This document shows, in pieces, positions 62,762 through 64,000 of a stretch of DNA of 64,000 bases. The position numbers were made by a program, and so were the translations under genes. The stretch is from assembly GCF_010614805.1 (NCBI RefSeq), contig NZ_JAAFZC010000001.1, forward strand, positions 1,466,001-1,530,000, in the 5' to 3' direction. The number at the start of each line of letters is the position of its first letter. Positions within the stretch are counted from its first letter, which is position 1. Below the pieces are notes generated by a model that saw only the letters and a program-made list of their open reading frames with translations, had not been told where the DNA came from and did no database searches. Origin of the DNA: Pseudooceanicola aestuarii (lineage in GTDB: Bacteria > Pseudomonadota > Alphaproteobacteria > Rhodobacterales > Rhodobacteraceae).

Positions 62762-64000
62762 TCAGGGGTTGTCGTTCTCGGCCGAGCCGGGGATCGAGAC
62801 GGCGATCCGCATGGTGTAGGTCTCCTCGTCCTCCGTCACCTCGGGCGTGGTGGCAAGTTGGGAGGCGAAGGCCAGGATCAATTGCGACCCGAGGCCGGAT
62901 TCTTCCCGGTCCCAATCCTTTTGAAGGCGCGTGCCCTTGGAATTGGCGATGGAGAACACGAACCGCCGGGGCCCGTCGCGCAGCAGTTCGACGCGGATCC
63001 AGGGCTTGCCGGTTTCCGGTTGACCCAGGTATTTCGCCGCGTTGGTCGCGGCCTCCGTCGCCAGAAGGGACAGCGGCACGGCCTGGTCGGGGGCCAGAAC
63101 GGCCTCCTCCAGAGTGACATGGACATCGGCGGCATCGTCCAACCCGACAGAGCCGCGCAGCGTATGGTTCACGATATCCTCCAGCAACGCATCGGCGCGC
63201 AGGCTGGACAGCCGAGAGGTCTGGTAGAGATTCGAATGCACTGTCGCCAAGCCCAGAATGCGGTCCTGCACGCGGCGCAGCGTCAGCTTTGTCTCCTGGG
63301 CGGAGGCCTTGCGCATCTCCATGTTCATGATGGAGGCGATCAGCTGGAGATTGTTCTTCACTCGGTGGTGGACTTCCTTCAGCAGCACGTTCTTTTCATG
63401 CAGGTTGTTTTCCAGCTCGGCCGTGTCGCGCGTGATCCGCTCGACCATGTGGTTGAACGTCTCCTCCATCTGGCGCAGCTCCGAGGGCATCCCGCGCAGC
63501 GTGGTGGTGCCGGCTTCGAGCAGTTCGCCCTCGCGTCCGAAATAGCGCATCTTGTCCCGCAGAATGCGGACATAGCGGATGACCAGCCGGTGCACCGCGA
63601 AATAGGAGACGATCAGGCTGATCGCCCACATCAGAACCGGAAAGGCGAGGGCAGAGCGGTTCATCAGGCCGGTTTCGGCATGGACGTCGCGCAGATCCCA
63701 GACCACGACGCCAAAGACGATGCCGGGGATCAGCGGCACGATGGTATAAAGTCGTTCATCACCCGCGCGGTCATCGGCGGCAAAGGCGGTGGCGCGGCGG
63801 TAGTGATAGGTGGACAGGTCACGATAGGCGGGCAGGAAATCGCTGGCCTCCGGGTTCGGGCTGGCGGTCATCAGCGTCTCGCCCTGGGAATTGATCAGCA
63901 CCATTTCCAGCGGCTTCTGCTCTGTCTCCGTATCGATGTCGAAGCGCACGTTTTCGGTGGGCAGGGACAGGCTGACGTGGCCGATCAGCTCGTTCGCGTC
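62762..64000 (-). CDS. membrane sensor histidine kinase, HisKA_2 type, C-terminal part
   Basis: The frame is open to the right edge, so the N-terminus is missing; at least 412 residues are present. A periplasmic or cytoplasmic sensor segment and a membrane helix (SALAFPVLMWAISLIVSYFAV) are followed by a HAMP-like linker, a HisKA_2 dimerisation domain with the phosphorylatable His in LLKEVHHRVKNNLQLIASIM, and a HATPase_c domain (SLLATEAATNAAKYLG, GLGSQLILAFA). This class often works in the general stress response or light sensing. The partner regulator is outside the window. Confidence 0.9.
   Translation of the reverse strand, partial: DANELIGHVSLSLPTENVRFDIDTETEQKPLEMVLINSQGETLMTASPNPEASDFLPAYRDLSTYHYRRATAFAADDRAGDERLYTIVPLIPGIVFGVVVWDLRDVHAETGLMNRSALAFPVLMWAISLIVSYFAVHRLVIRYVRILRDKMRYFGREGELLEAGTTTLRGMPSELRQMEETFNHMVERITRDTAELENNLHEKNVLLKEVHHRVKNNLQLIASIMNMEMRKASAQETKLTLRRVQDRILGLATVHSNLYQTSRLSSLRADALLEDIVNHTLRGSVGLDDAADVHVTLEEAVLAPDQAVPLSLLATEAATNAAKYLGQPETGKPWIRVELLRDGPRRFVFSIANSKGTRLQKDWDREESGLGSQLILAFASQLATTPEVTEDEETYTMRIAVSIPGSAENDNP

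Overview
The window is a high-GC, densely coded chromosomal segment from an alphaproteobacterium, most likely of the Rhodobacteraceae/Roseobacteraceae. Pointers are an Mcl1-type malyl-CoA lyase, a membrane-anchored cytochrome cy, a cbb3 oxidase island next to an FnrL-type regulator, TrcR (DUF1013), COQ9, DUF1244 and a DgcN-DgcA-aminotransferase cluster. I see no insertion sequence, prophage, integrase or CRISPR array. Nearly everything is core metabolism. Both ends are cut: a YgjP-type metallopeptidase on the left and a HisKA_2 sensor kinase on the right.

Layout. 1-5.3 kb: YgjP-like peptidase, TIGR02300 protein, tRNA-Ala(GGC), two LysE-type exporters (one divergent from an Lrp/AsnC regulator), a VOC protein, accA and an unknown exported protein. 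5.4-9.7 kb: mcl1 divergent from a D-amino-acid catabolic operon (dgcN, dgcA, aminotransferase). 9.8-11.8 kb: three tandem autonomous cassettes, each encoding an 87-residue exported acidic protein of unknown function behind the same 86-bp control region. 11.8-16.4 kb: nhaA, DUF1244, a tautomerase-like protein, pyk, a small membrane protein, rpmI-rplT. 16.7-21.5 kb: pheS and pheT with an ASCH gene and a YrhK gene between them, then ytoQ. 21.5-28 kb: GST, mscL, rpsU, COQ9, quinone oxidoreductase, RNase T2, trcR and an FAD oxidoreductase. 28-32.6 kb: recR, ybaB and dnaX, a zinc metallopeptidase, a small membrane protein and the 4.5S SRP RNA. 32.7-37.9 kb: a Tat-exported 5'-nucleotidase with a Pho-box-like site, nudC, SRPBCC, prephenate dehydratase, cytochrome cy. 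38.1-44 kb: yejABEF peptide ABC transporter. 44-56.9 kb: the microaerobic respiration island (hemN-like, fnrL, usp, ccoNOQP, LysR regulator, ccoGHIS). 57-64 kb: D,D-carboxypeptidase, HAD phosphatase, clpS, methyltransferase, an atypical SDR, hemF and the sensor kinase.

How the parts fit. FnrL would sense low oxygen through an Fe-S cluster. FNR-type boxes lie between usp and ccoN and in front of ccoG, matching control of cbb3 oxidase production (ccoNOQP) and of its copper/assembly functions (ccoGHIS). Cytochrome cy (37.4 kb) is a plausible electron donor. HemF and a HemN homologue are the oxygen-dependent and putative oxygen-independent coproporphyrinogen oxidases, but the HemN homologue lacks several signature residues.

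The least explained structure is the triplicated cassette at 9.8-11.8 kb. Inverted repeat, -35, -10 and a tandem heptamer at the inferred start site keep identical spacing in all three copies, and each gene is followed by a hairpin. This is the best candidate here for an undescribed system. Other oddities are the HemN homologue, an SDR without its catalytic lysine, and an overlapping pair of very small ORFs with their own terminator upstream of the LysR gene.
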